Shown: positions 11,420 to 23,997 of the stretch, piece by piece
Numbering within the stretch: the stretch's first letter is position 1
Layout: the number at the start of each line of letters is the position of its first letter
Origin: Cryptomeria japonica
Lineage: Eukaryota > Streptophyta > Pinopsida > Cupressales > Cupressaceae
Length of the DNA: 64,000 nt
Direction of reading: 5' to 3'
Assembly: GCF_030272615.1 (NCBI RefSeq)
Contig: NC_081413.1
Span: 23,688,501-23,752,500, forward strand
The notes under the pieces: generated by a model
What the model was told of the DNA's origin: nothing
Seen by the model: the letters and a program-made list of their open reading frames with translations, nothing else
Databases searched by the model: none
Translations under genes and position numbers: made by a program

Positions 11420-11443
11420 AATTTCAGTCGGGCATGCAACCAG
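11420..11443 (-). other. PBS-like remnant
   Basis: Minus strand TTGCATGCCCGACTGAAA resembles the PBS TGGCATGCCCGACGAGA at 32055-32074. It would place a lost LTR to its right, where the copia LTR now begins at 11587. Weak: the TGG start is mutated. Confidence 0.35.
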
Positions 11444-11586
11444 AGAGGATTTGAACACAACAACTTGGATGAACACAAATGTGCAAGAACATGAAACATG
11501 AAAAATAAATTTTACTAACCTTAGAAAACCAAATGTGAGCTAATCTAGAAATCAAAGACATGAGATTTGATTGAATATCTTTTATT

Positions 11587-12052
11587 TGTAAGGAAGTTAA
11601 GTAGTGGAACAACTTCCTACACTAACCTTTAGAAGAGAGTAATGCAAAAATTTTTATAGATCCTTACAATAGTTATAGAAACTTAACAAAAATAAACATA
11701 AAGAGCATGCATACCACAACATAGTGGTTTACGTGGGGAAAATCCTTTTGCGAAAAAAACCCCACACTCCAAAAGATGCCCAAATATTTTTTCGGTATCA
11801 AGAACATATTACAATATAATTGTAGACCAATCTTTTTACAAGAGTGTCAACCACCAAAGATTCAAAGGTAACTCAATAGCTATAAGACTCTTACACACAA
11901 CCTCCATCTCACATACCTCATATATAGGAGATATAGTACATGAAATAATCAAATGATATTACAAAATCATAGGCTAAAACCACCCAATAAAGTGGAACTA
12001 ATCTTATCTCTAATCCTAGATGCCTCGTGATGTGTCAAAACACACATCAACA
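11587..12052 (-). repeat. 3' LTR of the copia element
   Basis: 466 bp. On the minus strand it starts TGTTGATGTGTGTTTTGAC and ends CTTACA. It matches 30739-31116 for about 380 bp, for example shared cataccacaaca, gaaaa-cc-ttt-cga and catcaaa-atattacaaaa blocks, with many substitutions and small indels. A TATA-like CCTATATATGAG on the minus strand lies at about 11918-11928. A purine-rich stretch upstream (minus strand AAAGGGAAG, near 12090) may belong to the polypurine tract. Confidence 0.75.
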
Positions 12053-12291
12053 TATGTGTACCTCCAATATGTGTACTTCCCTTTACAATGCATTTATGTG
12101 CTTGACGCATTTTTATATTTTCTATTTTGAGAGACCCAACTTCTAGAGCTTATACTTTTTAAACTAGGTGTTTGATGGACAAATCATTTGAAGCACTATA
12201 AAGCTCGTGACATGCTCTATCAAACTATTTCTCATTACATTGGTTATGGACACTTTTAGGCTATTTTGGAGTCTGTAAAAATCCCTCAAAA

Positions 12292-15288
12292 TTAACTTCT
12301 AAACTTTCGTTCATAACTTTTGAAAACAAAATCTTTAATATCTTCAAATCTAGACATGATCTTGGAACGAAAATTCATCAGCATGATTATCGAGCCAATC
12401 CAAAGCTTCAATGAAATTTGGACCAATTCCTGCTCAAACAAAAACTTACTATAAACAATAGCCTTATGCAAAAGAAAGGTTGAGACACCATTTTCCCAAA
12501 ATTTTCCACTTGTCGAACACCTTGCAAGAGCAAAGGGAGTACCTACACCATAAATTAATTGGTCCCCCATAGACTCTGAAGACCATGTGAACTTGTTTGT
12601 GCTCATAGGCTTAGTTAAATAATATACAACATTCATCAAAGTCTCTACCTTAACCAAATTCACCCTACCATCTTTGACCATATCTATGACAAAATGATAC
12701 CGAACATCAATGTGCTTGGTCTGGGCATGAAATGTTGAGTTCTTAGTTAGGTAGATCGCACATTGTTTGTCATAATAAACTATCATTGGACCTTGTTTTA
12801 TTCCAATACCTGAACATAGTCTCTAAAGCCAAATGGATTCTTTACAAGCATGATCAACTTCCATATACTCCTCTTCAGTAGTGGACAAAACAACCAGAAC
12901 CTGTTGCTTACTCATCCAACTAATTGCACCATCAAATAAAGTAAGCACATAAGCGCCGACAGATCTTCTATTATAAACATCACTTGCACAGTCTGAGTCC
13001 ACATAACCTTGAATATCAATAGAGATCTTGTATCCTGTCAAATTACCATGATAACACAAATAATATTTTGAGATACCCTTCAAATACCTGAAGACCCTTT
13101 TAACTGCATCCCAATGAATTCTACTAGGATCAGGCATATATCTAGAAAGAACTCCCACTTATTGGACAATGTCTAGCCTAGTGTAGATGATAACATACAT
13201 CAAACTTCTAACTGCACTATGGTAAGATAGTCTGCTCATGTCTTCCATCTTTGATGGGGATGTAGGACAATCTAAAATAGATAATTTTGTTCCAACTATA
13301 AAAAGAACACATAATGGTCTACAATCCTACATGTTGAACCTCTATAAAATTGAATTCACATAGTTACTTTGACCTAGCCATATATTTCTTTTCACTCTAT
13401 CTCTTCTTATCTTCATCCAAAGAATGGTTTTTCTGCACCAAGATCTGTCATTTCAAATTTAGCAGCAAGTTGAGACTTCAGTTCTAAAATCATACCTTTC
13501 CCTTTATTAATGAATAACATATCATCAACATATAATGCAATGTATAGGAAATGATCACCATCAAGTTTAGAATAAACGAAATGATCTAACTTAGAACACT
13601 CAAATCCCAAACTCAACACACATGTATCAAATTTTTGGTACCAAATCCTAAGACTTTGTTTAAGGCCATACACAAATTTCTTCAATTTGTATACCAAATT
13701 ACTTTTACCTTTTACCATATTATGTTGTAGCTGTTTCATATAAATATCCTCCTCCAAATTTCTATTAAGGAAAGCAATTTTCACATCCATTTACTCAACC
13801 TCTAAATCATAAGTAGTAGCAATAAAAATAAAAAATCTAATGGATGCCATTTTTGCAATAGGAGAAAAAATATCTCACCATAATCAACACCCTCAACTTG
13901 AGAGTAGTCTTTCGCAACCAAACTTGCTTTATAATTCTCAATACCTTTTGTGCAATAGGGTCCGAAAGCTTGTATCCTTTCACACCATAACTGTATCCAA
14001 CGAGGATACATTTCACAACCTTGTTCTCCAACTTTGTTTTCTTCTCCTTTGGCACATGTGCATATGCCTCACAACCAAAAAATCTAAGATGTTTCAATGA
14101 AGGCTTATGACTTGACCATGCCTCCATGTGGACATTTTATAAACAGGAGCCAATGTAGGAGATTTGTTAACTAGGTAGCAAGCAGTGGAAACAAGTTCAA
14201 CTGGAATTTTTTGTTCTAGACCAACACCACTCAACATACTCCCAACCTTCTCTATTAATGTCCTATTCATTCTTTCCGCAACTCCATTTTGGTATGAATA
14301 ATATGAATTTGTCTTTTGTCTATTAATTTTTTAGTCTTTACAAAATCTATCAAAATAATTAGAGAAAAATTCACCGCCATTATCAATTCTCAAACATGTT
14401 ATTTTCTTCCCAATTTGTAACTCAACCATTGCTTTAAATTTTTTAAATCAACTGAGAACTTTAGATTTACTCTTTAGAAAATATACCCATGTCCTTCCAC
14501 TAAAATCACCAATAAATGAAACATAATATGCATATTTTCCAATGGAAGGAATATTTAAAAGACCAAACACATCAGAATGAATAAGATCCAACACACCACA
14601 AGATTTATGAGAACTTGAGTAAAAATGAATGTGGTTTTATTTTCCATAAATGCAATGCTCCATATAAATGAAAGTCAAGATTACAATCATTCAAACCTTC
14701 AACAAGGTTTTTGTTTTTCAAGTTCCTTAGACCCTTTTCTCTAATGTGGTGAAATCTTTGGTGCCATAACATAGTCTTCTCTGCAAGTAAATTTTCTTTA
14801 GAAGAAAGAGCACCCTTACGTACACAAAATCTATGTCCATATGCTAAAGTTGAAACCCTCACATCTTCCAAAAAAGTATCCACAAATTTAAGTTTTACAA
14901 AAGTGCTATTAAACTCAATAGTGTATGCTTTGAGCTTATACAATGTTACAAATATGACACCTATAGAAATCACTATAACACCTCTAACTATTTTATATCC
15001 TGCATCAGAAAAGACTACATGCACACTCGCATCTATCAGTTTGCACACATATAATAAAATTCATTTTAGTCTAGGGATATGCAACACACCACTAAGCCTT
15101 TTTATTCTACCATCAGGAAACCTGATTCTAACTTTACCACAACCAATAAAATCTAAATGATAATCCTCACCCAAGTACACCTTACATCCATTAAATTCCT
15201 CATATTCAGAAAACCAATCTCTATTACAAGTCATATGAAAAGATGCACTTGAGTCAATTAACCATGCATCATTACATGCACGAGTAAC
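12292..15288 (-). pseudogene. copia pol: protease to RNase H, broken
   Basis: Reading leftward: the protease region with LIDSSASFHMT (near 15265; the usual catalytic motif is D-S-G/A); GAG-pre-integrase LWHQRFHHIREKGL (14605-15048); degenerate integrase (about 13800-14600, several frames); RT (13413-13790) with DVKIAFLNRNLEEDIYM, YGLKQS and YVDDM; RNase H and C-terminus (12823-13158 and 12292-12786) with DPSRIHWDAVKRVFRYLKG and TKHIDVRYHF. At least five frame changes or stops. The first codons at 15288 continue directly from gag/protease at 29828 once the nested element and one copy of its target duplication are removed. Confidence 0.88.
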
Positions 15289-17515
15289 TATTGGCAATTT
15301 TTGTGCCAACCCTTGCAAAGATCAAAATCTAATTTTTAATGTGACTAACACGATGTGTTAGTCGTTGAAGCAGGATGCTAAGGTTTTGGCCGTATAGGTT
15401 GGTGGGGCAGGTTTCAAGTTTTTCTGTGACTAACACGTCATGTTAGTCATTCTCAACAGAGTTAGCTACCTCTATGAAATCCTGAAAAGGTGCATAACAT
15501 GAAGGTTAGTGATCTGCTTTGGAGCCAGTTTGGCCGCATCCTTCGTCAGGCTTCAGTTTCTAATTTTTTGTTGACTGCCCCAGCTAGTCAAATCCCTTAA
15601 ATTCCACCAGCTAAAGGGCCCTTGTCCATGGCGGGCCAGTTCCTTTTATTTCTTGCTACTAGCTGGTGGGGAAAGCTTATGTTTTCGCGGGTTCATGAGT
15701 TAGTTTTGTAAAGGCTTCCTCCCCTTCGCGAAATGGCGAAGGGAAGGTATGTTTTTGTAATTCGCAGCTGTCGACTGATGTGGTGGGGTCCACTTTGTGA
15801 AACAACAAAGACCTTATGGTTTTCACAATTTTGCCAATGTTCAAATGGATGGTGGGGTCCACCCCATGCTACAAAGAAAGCTCCTTTGGTGGGTAGGTGG
15901 CAGTACGACGATAGCTGGTAGGGCTAGCTCATTTTGTGGGCCATCTTCCTAAAGGAATTTTTGAGATAAAGGGGTCATTGTGGGTCCAATTTTGATAACG
16001 TAGCAAGAAAAGGGTGACAATGTAAAGGTCTTCATGGTTTCACAAAGGCAAAGAGTGAAGGCAGGGGCCAGCCCACAAAACCATGATAATGATTGCGGTA
16101 ACATCATGGTTATCACCATTTCACTGGCGGTTAAAGCAATGCAAAATGATAGGTTATGAAATGGCGATAACGACAATGATAAAAGGAAGATGGACTCGTT
16201 GTTTCACAACGATAGGAAACTAAGGCATTCTAAGGCTTGTGAAATAGCAATTTTGTGTGACTAACACATCGTGTTAGTCATCGCTATTTTATAGGATCAA
16301 AACATAAAGAATTTTTGGGCTGAAGAAGCGATAGATAGGTGGATCTAGCTTGCCACTTGGCACATCTGTGTCCGTGGATTTTCACTTAAAGAGATCGATC
16401 AATGACCATGTTTTAAACTTAGCTTGAGCCCTTTGGAGGGCTATGTGGAACAATCTCATGTGTCCATTTTCATGCATCTGGGATGATCGAGTGACCAAAT
16501 GTCAAGCTTGCAAGGTCCACTCAATTTTAAATTCTCTGCTGAGGTGGTTGTTGACCTGTTGGTCGAGGTCCTTTTTTTGCTCAGTTGACACCCGATTTTA
16601 GATCTGATCTTGATCCATCTACCAGATCTTTGTGCCATTACTCAAGACTTGATGTGCAGGCCAATTTTGGATGCCACCCATACATATTCAATGCAATATG
16701 AGGAATTTTTACCCTGTAAGTGCATCTACGTAGACATTTCCCCTTTCTGCAAGGATATTTTTCTTTTCTCAAACTGTAGTCACTCACCATCAAATCATTC
16801 TCTAATCTAATCTTCCTTTGAGATATTTTTGTAACCTAACACTAGGTGGGTTAGGGCTTCCAGCTATGGTTTCATTTTGAGTTATGCCTCTACTATAAAG
16901 GAATAATTTATAGTCTTTCCTAAGGACATTCTCCCTTTTTTTTCTCTTACAATAGTCTATGACTTCTGAAACTATAAATTACCTTTCCTTTGCATTAGTA
17001 AAGTTTGCCTATCTTACCTATTTCTAGTCTAAACATATGTGTTTATTTTTACCTCTTTATTTGTATACACTTTCTTCTTGTTTTCTCAGTATCCATGATA
17101 GTGTTGACTCCTCTTAGAGTGACATCTGAGAACTTTTTTTGTTCCACTTGCTATTATTAAGAATTCCAACCTTGACCTAGGCTTAGAAAGCTAGATTTAG
17201 ATAGAAAATAGTGTATCTTTTGGGTAGTTCCATTGATGTTTAGTGCAATTACAGGTGGGGGGGAGATCACATTTCAATTCAGGTGCAAGCCTTTCCCCCT
17301 TTCTGTATTCCTTCTTCCCATTTTCCACTCAAGTCTTAGATTAGTCTTTTAATTTGTTGGGGTGGTCCAACACTTGCATTTGAATTGACAAGGAAGCCGA
17401 CCTTATCCGGAGATTCAATCTGCCCTCTAGCAAAGTCCCACATTTGGAGATTGATTCCATGTTTCACAAGGTTGGTGATCAGGTCTGATCACCAAGGGTA
17501 CAAACTTTTCTGACA
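15289..17515 (+). repeat. 5' LTR of the non-autonomous element
   Basis: 2227 bp from TATTGGCAATTTTTG (TG mutated to TA) to TTTTCTGACA. It matches 19818-21150 and 28992-29827 almost throughout, allowing for scattered transitions. It contains three copies of a dyad GACTAACAC-N3-GTGTTAGTC (15343-15363, 15428-15448, 16259-16279) and a TATA box CTATAAAGG near 16892. The transcript would therefore start near 16920. Confidence 0.85.
16892..16900 (+). promoter_or_regulatory. TATA box in 5' LTR of the non-autonomous element
   Basis: ACTATAAAGG, conserved at the same place in the 3' LTR (near 29211-29219) although surrounding bases have changed. It supports plus orientation. Confidence 0.5.
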
Positions 17516-17523
17516 AATTTTTT

Positions 17524-17541
17524 TGGCACACCCAGTGGGAC
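17524..17541 (+). other. Primer-binding site of the non-autonomous element
   Basis: TGGCACACCCAGTGGGAC begins 8 bases after the LTR end. It is similar to the PBS of Tat element 1 (TGGCACCCATAGTGGGGC), which hints that a Tat-type element could supply its proteins. tRNA not assigned. Confidence 0.6.
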
Positions 17542-17860
17542 AGATTAAACCAGCTTTGGTTCAAGCTTTCTTATCTGTTGACTGATAGTTGGTGTGTCTA
17601 TCAATAAATTAAGCCTTTAGAGGCAACATTCTACATACCTGGAGACTCTACAGAAGAAATCTACTGCTTATAGTAGTTCAACACTCTAACCAATTGAAGA
17701 GATGGTACATTCTTTAGTCCCAAGCCTTTGGAGGCATCATTCCTTGAAGCACCTGGCGACTCTACATTTTTTTGGTATGTTATCAACCTCTAGTTGGGCA
17801 AATAGGTCTTCCCTTTTAAGCATTTTTGTGTAAAAAACCTATTTATTTTATTCTTAAAAG

Positions 17861-19608
17861 ATGAGCTCATATCATGGGTGTAATTTATATTCACCTTTCC
17901 CTTTTGGAAATGCCAATCAACTCTCTCCTTTTTACTAGTATGAACAAACTAGGATTGTTCCTAGTTTTAATCCAAATGGCTTTGCTCAAGAAGCAGGTGG
18001 GAATTTCCCTAATGCTTACCACCCACCAACCCCTGCTCTTCCTTCTTATCAACCTCAAAAGAGTGAGGCATCTCTTCTTTTAGAATTCTTTGTGGCCAAA
18101 ATGACAAGCATGAAGTAGGATTACAAAAGACAACTTGAGGAAATCAAGCAACAACTTTGAGAACAACAGTAGGAGGAAGCATTTTATCTGGCCCAATAAC
18201 AACAAGAGTTGGAAGCCCAAAAATAGAATGAGGCCTTCCTTTCTAAACAACTTGATTCTTCTAAGAAGGAGGAAATCAAATAGCTGACAACTCCATAAGT
18301 CAAAATCATGTAGGCAGAGGCCTCTGCCCTCCTTCCCTTAAAAGAAGGTTCCCAAGCTTCAGGATGAACAAACTTCTAAAGCCTTTGGAAGAGACTATCC
18401 TTGAACAATTTCATCCTTATAGGGAGCTCATTATGGAGGAGGTCAAATCTTCTCCTTGTGTTCTTGAAGAGCCTACTTAGGAGGAGCTTTCTTGTCAAGA
18501 TATTTTCCAGCAGCAAGAGTGGCAAGCCCAAAGACAACACTATCTGGCCTTGTCCTATTGTCCTGATGAAATTTGATTTTGCAAGGATGGACCTATTGTT
18601 TAGAGAGTAGATGGAGGTCATCTTCTTTCCCATTTTGATGAATGGCCCACTGATGAAGAAAGTAGGATGGAGGAGCCTGTAATTGAGCAAGAGAAGTGCA
18701 AAGTTGAAGAGAAAGATATGTCTGCACCTTCCCCTGTATTTTCTCTAGAGAAATAGGTTGAGCCTATGGTGATTGCATTTTATCGCCAAGAAGAAGAAAT
18801 AATAAAAACAAAGAGACAATCTGAAGATTTTAAGTCTTCCTATGAAGTGTCTCATGAGCCTGAGATTTGTGCTGATGATCTAGATATCAACACATGTGAT
18901 TATGATGTATGTTGGTTCTCTCCTGTCCCTAAATGTAATGATGTTGAATATGAGGCCTTCATTCAGTGTGAAGACGTTTATTTTGATATTAGGGATAGGG
19001 TGTCTGAGCTTGAATGTTTTACTTGGGACCAACATACCAAATTTGATGAGGTTGAGTAACAACATGTTGACCATGCATATATTCTTCTGGTTGCCCAACT
19101 TGATAGTGTACCTGAGATTCACAATTTCCTATTTGATATTTTTAAGGAGCCCCCTTATGCAGATCAAGATAGGGATATGATATACTTGTCATCCTCATGT
19201 GAGTTTGAGGCCTTTTCTTTTGGTTTCAACTCATACCATGAGCAAGGCAGCTATGATAGCAACAACTCTCCCTTGTGTGAAGAGGTTTCCTTCTCTTCTG
19301 CAAGAGTTGAATCTAATACTAGCCTACCCGTGATGCATCTTCCTTTTGTTGCTGAGCATACGTTTACAGTGCCTCCATGTGTTTCAGAGGATTATTTTAT
19401 GTGGATTCCTTGCAGAAACAAAGTAAATGGTGAGTTTTCTTCTCACCACATCAGCAACATGCATGCTCTATTATATACATACATGATACTTCAATTGTTG
19501 CAGTTGGCTGGTGACTGCAACTATGATAGAAAGGAGATTGGTTCCTTCAAAAGATTCCTCTTTGACAGAGGCAAAAGGCATCATCTTCCTATTAGTGTAA
19601 TAATATAA
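17861..19608 (+). pseudogene. Decayed ORF of unknown function in the non-autonomous element
   Basis: Starts at ATGAGCTCATATCATGG. The first part (17861-18360) reads as a Pro/Asn/Tyr-rich stretch, then a Gln/Glu-rich probable coiled coil (QLEEIKQQL, QQQELEAQK-like). The frame then changes, and 18364-19608 reads as one frame with a few stops (near 18478, 18571, 18601, 18754, 19057). It is an acidic, Cys-containing region with repeated motifs such as CNDVEYEAFIQCEDVYFDI. Nearly all stops are TAG, each one base from CAG. No zinc knuckle, protease, RT or integrase motif. I do not recognise the protein. Its position fits gag, but it may be a captured or lineage-specific gene. Confidence 0.55.
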
Positions 19609-19817
19609 ATATTAGTTAGATTTTTTTCCAATTTTCCAAGAAGTGAATGTGCACAGGCTATTCTCTAGAATGACAAATTTTTTTGACCTTTTGCAGGTTG
19701 TAGGGGCAGAGAAGTATCTATTTTGTTTCATGTCTTGACTCTAAGCCCAATGGACTATTTTAAGGACATCTGGTATTTTCCTAAGAAGGCATAGGCCTCC
19801 CTTTGAGTCGCTAGAAA

Positions 19818-21150
19818 TGTTAGCAATTTTTATGCCAACTCTTGTAGAGATCAACATCTAATTTTTAGTGCGACTAACACGTTGTGTTAGTTGTTGCAGA
19901 AACATGCTAAGGTTTTGGCCGTACAGGTTGGCGGGGCCGGTTTCAAGTTTTTCTATGTTACTAACATGTCATGTTAGTTGACATGTCTTGTTAGTCGTGC
20001 TCAATAGAGTTAGCTGCCTTTATCAAATCCTAAAAGGTGCATAACGCAAGGGTTAGTGATCCATTTTGGAGCCAGTTTGGCTGCGTTCTTCGTCAAGCTT
20101 CAGTTTCTAATTTTTTGCTGACCACCCCAGCAAATCAAATCACTTAAATTCCATTGGTTGGAGGGCCCTTATTCATGGCGGGCCGGTTCATTTTATTTCT
20201 TGCTCCGACTGGTGGGGAAATATTTGCTTTCACATGTAGGCAAGTTATTTTTGTAAAGGCTTCCTTCCCTTCGTGAAATGACAAAGGGAAGGTATGTTTT
20301 CCCCATTGTGAAATGGTTGACTGATGTGGCAGGGTCCACTCTACAAAACAACAAATACCTTATGGTTTTTGTGGTTTTGCCAATGTTTAAATAGATGGTG
20401 GGGTCCACCCTGTGATACACAAGAAGCTCATTTGGCGGGTAGGTGGCAATACGATGACAGTTGGCAGAGCCAGCTCATTTTTTGGGCCATCTTCCCAAAC
20501 GAATTTTTGAGATAAAGGGGTCTATGTGGGCCCAATTTTGATAACGTGGTAAAAAAAGGGGCAGCAATGTAAAGGCCTTCGCGGTTTCGTAAAGGCAAAG
20601 AGTGAAGGTGGGGGCCAACCCGTGAAACCGTGATAGTGACTACGGTAACATCACAGTTATCGCCATTTCGCTATCTGTTAAAGCAATGCAAAATTCTAGG
20701 CCATGAAATGGTGATAATGACCATGTTTATAGGAAGATGGCATTGTTGTTTCACAACGATAGGAAACTAAGGCATTTCCAGGCCTATGAAATAGTGATTT
20801 TGTGTGACTAACACATCATGTTAGTTGACACGTCGTGTTAGTTGTCACTATTTTGTAGGGTCAAAACATGAAGAATTTTTTAGGCACTGCAAAGTAACAA
20901 TAGATAGGTGGATTCGAGCTTCCACGTGGCACATCTACAGTTGAAGATTTTCACTTAAAGAGGCCAATCAATGGCCATGTTTTAAACTCAGATTGAGCCC
21001 TTTGGAGGGCTATGCAACACAATCTCGTGCGTCCATTTTTCACGCGCCCAAGATGATTGAGTGCCTAAATTTCAAGCTTGTAGAGGCCGTTAAATTTTAA
21101 ATACTCTACAGAGGTGGTTGTTGATCCGATGGTTGAGGTCCTTTTTCTAC
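19818..21150 (+). repeat. 3' LTR of the non-autonomous element, left part
   Basis: Starts TGTTAGCAATTTTTATGCC and follows the 5' LTR up to a point matching about 16570. It carries the dyad motif at 19872-19892 and doubled or overlapping copies at about 19957-19996 and 20806-20853. It stops at the chromovirus; about 100 bp present in the 5' LTR (about 16570-16672) are missing from both sides of that insertion. Confidence 0.85.
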
Positions 21151-22399
21151 TTGCAAGTTGCATGAAGTTTCTCTTCTATGACTTGGTGACCATGGTGGGA
21201 CCCAGCGAAAAAGAAGAGCATTCCAGTCGGTTAGAGAGGTCGTGCTAAGGTGGCAGGATAGAGACCTCGGACCCAATCAGGGGGTGCCACGTGAGCAAGA
21301 TCGGACGATTGGGCTAACATGTTTGGAGGAGTCCTGATGACCCGATGGAAACGCCTAGGAAGCGAAGGAAAGCATTGGCTATCGGACGAAGGGATTTCTT
21401 GCTATCCCGATGCCTGATGGAAAAAGTGCAAGTGGTGGAAACTGTCATCGGTCATCGGAAGTAAAGTTTTGAAGACTTCTTGATGACCCGATAGGAAGTG
21501 CGGAGCGTAGAAAGTCAACATCGGCTATCGGACGAAGGGATTTCTTGCTATCCCGATGCCCGAAGGGAAAAGTGCAAACGTTGCAACGGGCATCAGAAGC
21601 CAGGTTCTGAGGCAACGCCGATGACCGTTATGAAATTGTTTTTCAGTTTATAACCATCTATGTTTCATGATGGATGGAATGTGTAAAAGACCCAATGGGC
21701 ATTTGTAAAAGGTTGGATGTTGGATGGTTGAATACTACAAGAAATACATACAGTCTTTTTTCTGGTTTTCTTTTGCTGTGTGTTGTACTGTCTTATTTTG
21801 TTAAGTTCTTCACTATAGTTTTGTAATTTAAGTTTCCTTTTTGTTGTTCATTTCAGTGTTTTGAACTCACAGTGTAAATATGGCTCTATCTTGAACCTCC
21901 ACCATGGGATCCATGCGGCCATTGGAGTTCTTCAGGAAGAGCAAAAAATGTACAGTAAGAGTAGAGTAGTAGTAGGGGGAAACCATGAAATAACAATCGC
22001 CATTTCTGCATACTGAGCCTAGGCGAGGTTGGTGATAGTTCGGCTAGGTTTCAAAAATTTGAAGGAGATAACTTGCAGGAGAAGGAAACTGCTGAGAGCT
22101 GGGAAAAGGTCCAGAAGGCTACAAGCCTGAAAATGAGACATTGCGTAACCATAAGGAAAAGTTCGCTAAACCAAACAAGATGGGTGGTTTTGCAAAGAGT
22201 GAAAGAATGTGTGTGTCCTTCACCCTTGCAAGGATTTAGTGAACAAGCTTACTTTGTGAGCTTGAGAAAGGTGAGTTAAGAAAACAAATGGCAGGGAAGC
22301 CCTTAGAAGTATAGAGGGGTAGACTTGGAACCCGAAAAGGGATAGGAGCAAACCATTAAATAAACCCACTTCTTGGTAAACTAGGTAGCCTCCCTATCA
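21151..22399 (+). repeat. 5' LTR of the chromovirus, truncated on the left
   Basis: Matches 27744-28991 from GCAAGTTGCA to CCTCCCTATCA. The 3' LTR starts earlier, at the PPT (27089), so about 655 bp of U3 are absent here. Together with about 100 bp missing from the host LTR, this indicates one deletion across the insertion edge. It holds imperfect repeats built on cccgatgacccgatgg and catcggctatcgga. Confidence 0.75.
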
Positions 22400-22402
22400 T
22401 AT

Positions 22403-22418
22403 TGGTATCAGAGCATAG
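22403..22418 (+). other. Primer-binding site, initiator tRNA-Met type
   Basis: TGGTATCAGAGCATAG three bases after the LTR end. It is the standard plant PBS complementary to the 3' end of initiator tRNA-Met. Confidence 0.9.
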
Positions 22419-22440
22419 TTTAGACTTGGGAAGAAAGTAG

Positions 22441-23534
22441 TTGATGAGAGATACTGAATTAGTAGGAGAAAATAGTCTCATAATGGTGACTAATGCGGAG
22501 TTAGCCAAGAAGGTAGAAGACCAAGAAGAAGAAAATAGACTCCCGAGAGAAAGATTGCTACAATTGGAGAGCAAACTAGACATAGTTGAGGATAAAACTG
22601 AGAAAGTAACAATCAAGGTCAATGAAGGGAAGGGTAAAGAATCAGTGGAAGAGGATAGAATACTTGAACCAGACCCTATTCTACTTGAAGAACCTTTCCT
22701 TAAAGAAATTAAAGCCTTAGGAGGAAAATCCCTAGAAGGAGTGCCACGTTTTCATGGGAAAATGGAGCTAGAGGTAGTCCTGGAATGGATAGAGGGATTG
22801 GAGAATCACTTTGAATGTGATGGAATCAGTAAGGCACAAAAGGTGAAGGTGGCCAAGTCTAGATTAAGAGGGGCAACTTTGAATTTGTGGAAGTTTATCC
22901 AAGAAGAGAGGCAAAAAGAGGGCAAGAACCCAATAGCCACTTGGAAGGGCATGCTAGCCAATGTGAAAGAGACATACATCCCTAAAGATTATGAGATCCA
23001 GTTGCACAAGAGGAGACAAAACTTGAGGCAAAGAGAATTGGATGTGAGAAGCTACACTGAGGAATTTCAGAAGTTGTGTCTGAGATCCAAGGTGGTAGAG
23101 GATGAGAGCATCAAGATAGCCAAATACTTGAATGGCTTGAGATGGAATATTCAAGAGGAGTTGAGTTTGTTAAGTCCTAACACCGTGCATAAGTGCTATC
23201 AATTGGCACTGAAGGTGGAGGAAAAGAACAAAAAGAAGCAAGAATGAAGCAACAGAGGAAGAGGTAGAGGAAAAGATGGTAGAGGCCAAAGAGGCAGTTT
23301 TGGTGGAAGAGGAATAGATCAAAGGTCCCAAGGAGAGTCCAAACTTATAGAGAAAAGTGATGATTCACATAGCAAGAGCAGATATAGAGGAAGGGGATCA
23401 TCTAGCAACCCAGGAAGAGGTAGATCTAGTGGACCGGGAAGAGGGTCCTACTTCTCCACCATGAAGTGTTACAATTGCCAAAAGTTGGGTCATCCTGCCT
23501 ATAGATGTCCAAAGAAATCCTCTTCATCTCAATG
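22441..23534 (+). pseudogene. gag of the chromovirus
   Basis: Capsid part (22441-23247, 268 codons) with a Glu/Lys-rich N-terminal coiled coil, then the retrotransposon gag fold (VLEWIEGLENHFECD, ATWKGMLANVKETYIP, RSYTEEFQKLC). After a TGA at about 23245 the frame continues with an RG-rich basic linker and a zinc knuckle CYNCQKLGHPAYRC (CX2CX4HX4C, near 23469-23510). A second stop follows at about 23535. Start taken as the ATG shortly after the PBS. Confidence 0.85.
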
Positions 23535-23547
23535 AAGTGAAAGAAGA

Positions 23548-23964
23548 GTGACATATGCACAAGAAGATGCAGAAAGCAACAAGACACAAGATGTGAGTTT
23601 AGCTCCTAAAGATGGAGAAAATTTAATGATGAGAAGAGCTTTGATTAAGGAACCAATCAAAGAAGAACCAACCCAAAGAAGAGCCTTGTTTATAATCAAA
23701 TGTAAGGTCCTTGGTAGGGTTTGTAGAGTGGTGATAGACTCAGGGTCTACTGACAACATTGTGTTAGAGGAAGCAGTAAATAAACTTAAGTTGAAAAGAA
23801 TTCTACATAGTAATCCATATAGGGTCACTTGGCTCAACAAGGAGCAACATGTGGTAGTAAATGAACAAACATGGGTTGAGTTCAACATAGGTAGTTATAA
23901 GGATAAAGTCTTGTGTGACATCCTACCTATGGATGCTTGCCATCTACTTCTTGGTAGAGCATGA
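23548..23964 (+). pseudogene. Aspartic protease of the chromovirus
   Basis: Same frame as gag. Retropepsin motif VVIDSGSTDNIV (catalytic D-S-G near 23728-23760) and the ILPMDACHLLLGRA region. It ends at a TGA where the family has Trp (GR-P-W-Q-F-D), consistent with TGG to TGA. Confidence 0.85.
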
Positions 23965-23997
23965 CAGTTTGACAGAAAGGCCATTCACAATGGAGAG

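Noticed and set aside
18376-18690. 104-codon minus ORF
   Set aside because: Opposite strand of the decayed plus-strand ORF of the non-autonomous element, which has better composition and continuity.
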